From: Bacteroidota bacterium
GTDB taxonomy: Bacteria; Bacteroidota; Bacteroidia; UKL13-3
Assembly: GCA_947462865.1 (NCBI GenBank)
Contig: CANHRW010000104.1
Location: forward strand, 1-7,115
Length of the DNA stretch: 7,115 nucleotides
Direction: 5' to 3'
This document shows positions 6,173 to 7,115 of the stretch, piece after piece; the first letter of the stretch is position 1; every line of letters starts with the position of its first letter. The position numbers were made by a program, and so were the translations under genes. The notes under the pieces were generated by a model. The model ran no database searches. It had not been told where the DNA came from and worked only from the letters and a program-made list of their open reading frames with translations.

Positions 6173-7115
6173 AGATTTTGCAACTCATGAACCGCTTTCC
6201 ATGGCCACTTAAAGATGGTGGAGCATTGGGCTATTATAATTTTACAAAAGGGTATCATGACGCAGGTTGTGAGCTAACTGTTTTAGCATTTAATACAAGC
6301 AAACACTACATTGAATTTGAGCAATTGCCCGAACAGGTTAAAAGTTTAGCAAACTTTCATTTGGTGCCTCTAGATAACCAGATTAAACCATTGGCTGCTC
6401 TTGGAAACTTATTGTTTAGCTCTCAATCATACCATGTAAGTAGATTCATTAGTAAAGATTTTGATAAGGCCCTGACTGAATTGTTGTTAAATAATGAATT
6501 TGATGTGGTGGTATTCGAGAGTATTTTTATGGCTCCTTATTTGAAAACAGTTCAATTGAATAGTCAAGCAAAATGCATACTCAGGGCGCACAATGTAGAA
6601 CACGAAATTTGGCAAAGATTAGCAATCAAAACCGCCAATCCATTCAAGCAATTTTACCTGCAAATATTGGCAAAACGACTACAGAAATTTGAAATGGGCT
6701 GTATGAATACCTTTGATGCCCTAACATTTGTAACAAAAACTGATGCCTTGCATTTTAAACAATTTGGTTTGCACCAGCCATTTCATGTTGCTCCAACTGG
6801 AATTGATACAGAAAGGCTCAATCCAGATCAAACCAAAGTGATATCAAATACCATTTTGCATATTGGTTCTATGGATTGGATGCCAAATCAAGAAGCTGTT
6901 GAATGGTTTATACAAGAGGTATGGCCCTCTCTTAAAAAACAACATCCCGAATTGGTTTTTAAAATTGCAGGTAGAAATACCCCGACTCGATTTTTTGCTT
7001 TCCAAGGAAATGGCATCGAAGTATTGGGAGAAGTTGATGATGCCATTGAACTCATGCAAACGGCTTCATTGATGGTAGTTCCGCTTTTTTCTGGAAGTGG
7101 CATTCGGATAAAAAT
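6169..7115 (+). CDS. Family 4 glycosyltransferase (GT-B fold), cut by window end
   Basis: An open frame of 315 codons plus two bases runs off the window without a stop; full-length relatives are usually about 380-400 residues, so a C-terminal part is missing. The N-terminal Rossmann-type acceptor domain begins MKILQLMNRFPWPLKDGGALG (1-21; the Gly-rich loop is typical). RAHNVEHEIW (139-148) is a conserved feature of this Bacteroidota GT4 subgroup. The donor-binding domain starts at LHIGSMDWMPN (230-240), followed by FKIAG (about 264-268) and VPLFSGSGIRIK (304-315), where the Gly-rich loop and basic residues contact the nucleotide-sugar phosphates; the catalytic-region Glu expected just after lies beyond the window. 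The ATG overlaps the permease TGA by four bases (ATGA, 6169-6172), so the two are probably translated in concert. A role in LPS or other surface glycan synthesis is inferred; the sugar is unknown. Confidence 0.9.
   Translation, partial: MKILQLMNRFPWPLKDGGALGYYNFTKGYHDAGCELTVLAFNTSKHYIEFEQLPEQVKSLANFHLVPLDNQIKPLAALGNLLFSSQSYHVSRFISKDFDKALTELLLNNEFDVVVFESIFMAPYLKTVQLNSQAKCILRAHNVEHEIWQRLAIKTANPFKQFYLQILAKRLQKFEMGCMNTFDALTFVTKTDALHFKQFGLHQPFHVAPTGIDTERLNPDQTKVISNTILHIGSMDWMPNQEAVEWFIQEVWPSLKKQHPELVFKIAGRNTPTRFFAFQGNGIEVLGEVDDAIELMQTASLMVVPLFSGSGIRIK

Noticed and set aside
5904..6258. Two minus-strand open frames of 60 and 99 codons
   Set aside because: Both are antisense to the conserved C-terminal membrane segments of the LptF/G-like permease and the start of the GT4 gene.
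6844..7103. Short open frames on both strands within the GT4 gene
   Set aside because: They overlap conserved GT4 motifs read in the frame that continues from 6169; they are out-of-frame shadows.
1..7115. Novel defence, mobile or RNA-based system
   Set aside because: All long coding frames fit known envelope families, there are no transposase, integrase, nuclease or toxin motifs, no repeat arrays, no tRNA-like folds, and no gap over 190 bases outside genes.

Overview
This window looks like a chromosomal cell-envelope region of a member of the Bacteroidota. The evidence is the AT-rich composition, the lack of clear Shine-Dalgarno sequences, one good promoter of the Bacteroidota type (TTTG, 18 bases, TAnnTTTG), and a set of protein families typical of that phylum: a START-like small protein, a NamZ/DUF1343 hydrolase, and an LptF/LptG-family permease followed by a GT4 glycosyltransferase. 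I cannot place it below phylum level with confidence. No RNA genes, mobile elements, CRISPR arrays or phage genes are visible.

Layout. On the minus strand, read from 2827 down to 25, lie three tightly packed genes: an FtsX-fold ABC permease of the LolC/LolE type, a GT-A glycosyltransferase with a galactosyltransferase-like C-terminal motif, and a second GT2 glycosyltransferase. The gaps are 6 and 22 bases, so this is probably one operon. Divergent from it on the plus strand is a secreted NamZ-type exo-N-acetylmuramidase (to 4004). The 5' ends of the permease and namZ overlap, so there is no intergenic promoter space between them. After a 188-base gap comes a single-gene unit for a START-like protein (4193-4579), with its own promoter (4134-4163) and a strong intrinsic terminator (4600-4637). 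Next is a YjgP/YjgQ (LptF/LptG) permease starting at a GTG (4724-6172). Its stop codon overlaps the start of a GT4 glycosyltransferase (6169 onward) that is cut by the window end.

Function. The genes share an envelope theme: lipoprotein or lipid handling (LolC/E-like permease), lipopolysaccharide export (LptF/G-like permease), surface glycan assembly (three glycosyltransferases) and peptidoglycan sugar recovery (NamZ). This is inference from family membership and proximity; nothing shows that they form a single dedicated pathway. I found no convincing evidence of a previously undescribed system. The most unusual local features are the overlapping divergent 5' ends near 2808-2827 and an orphan Lol-type permease heading a glycosyltransferase operon.
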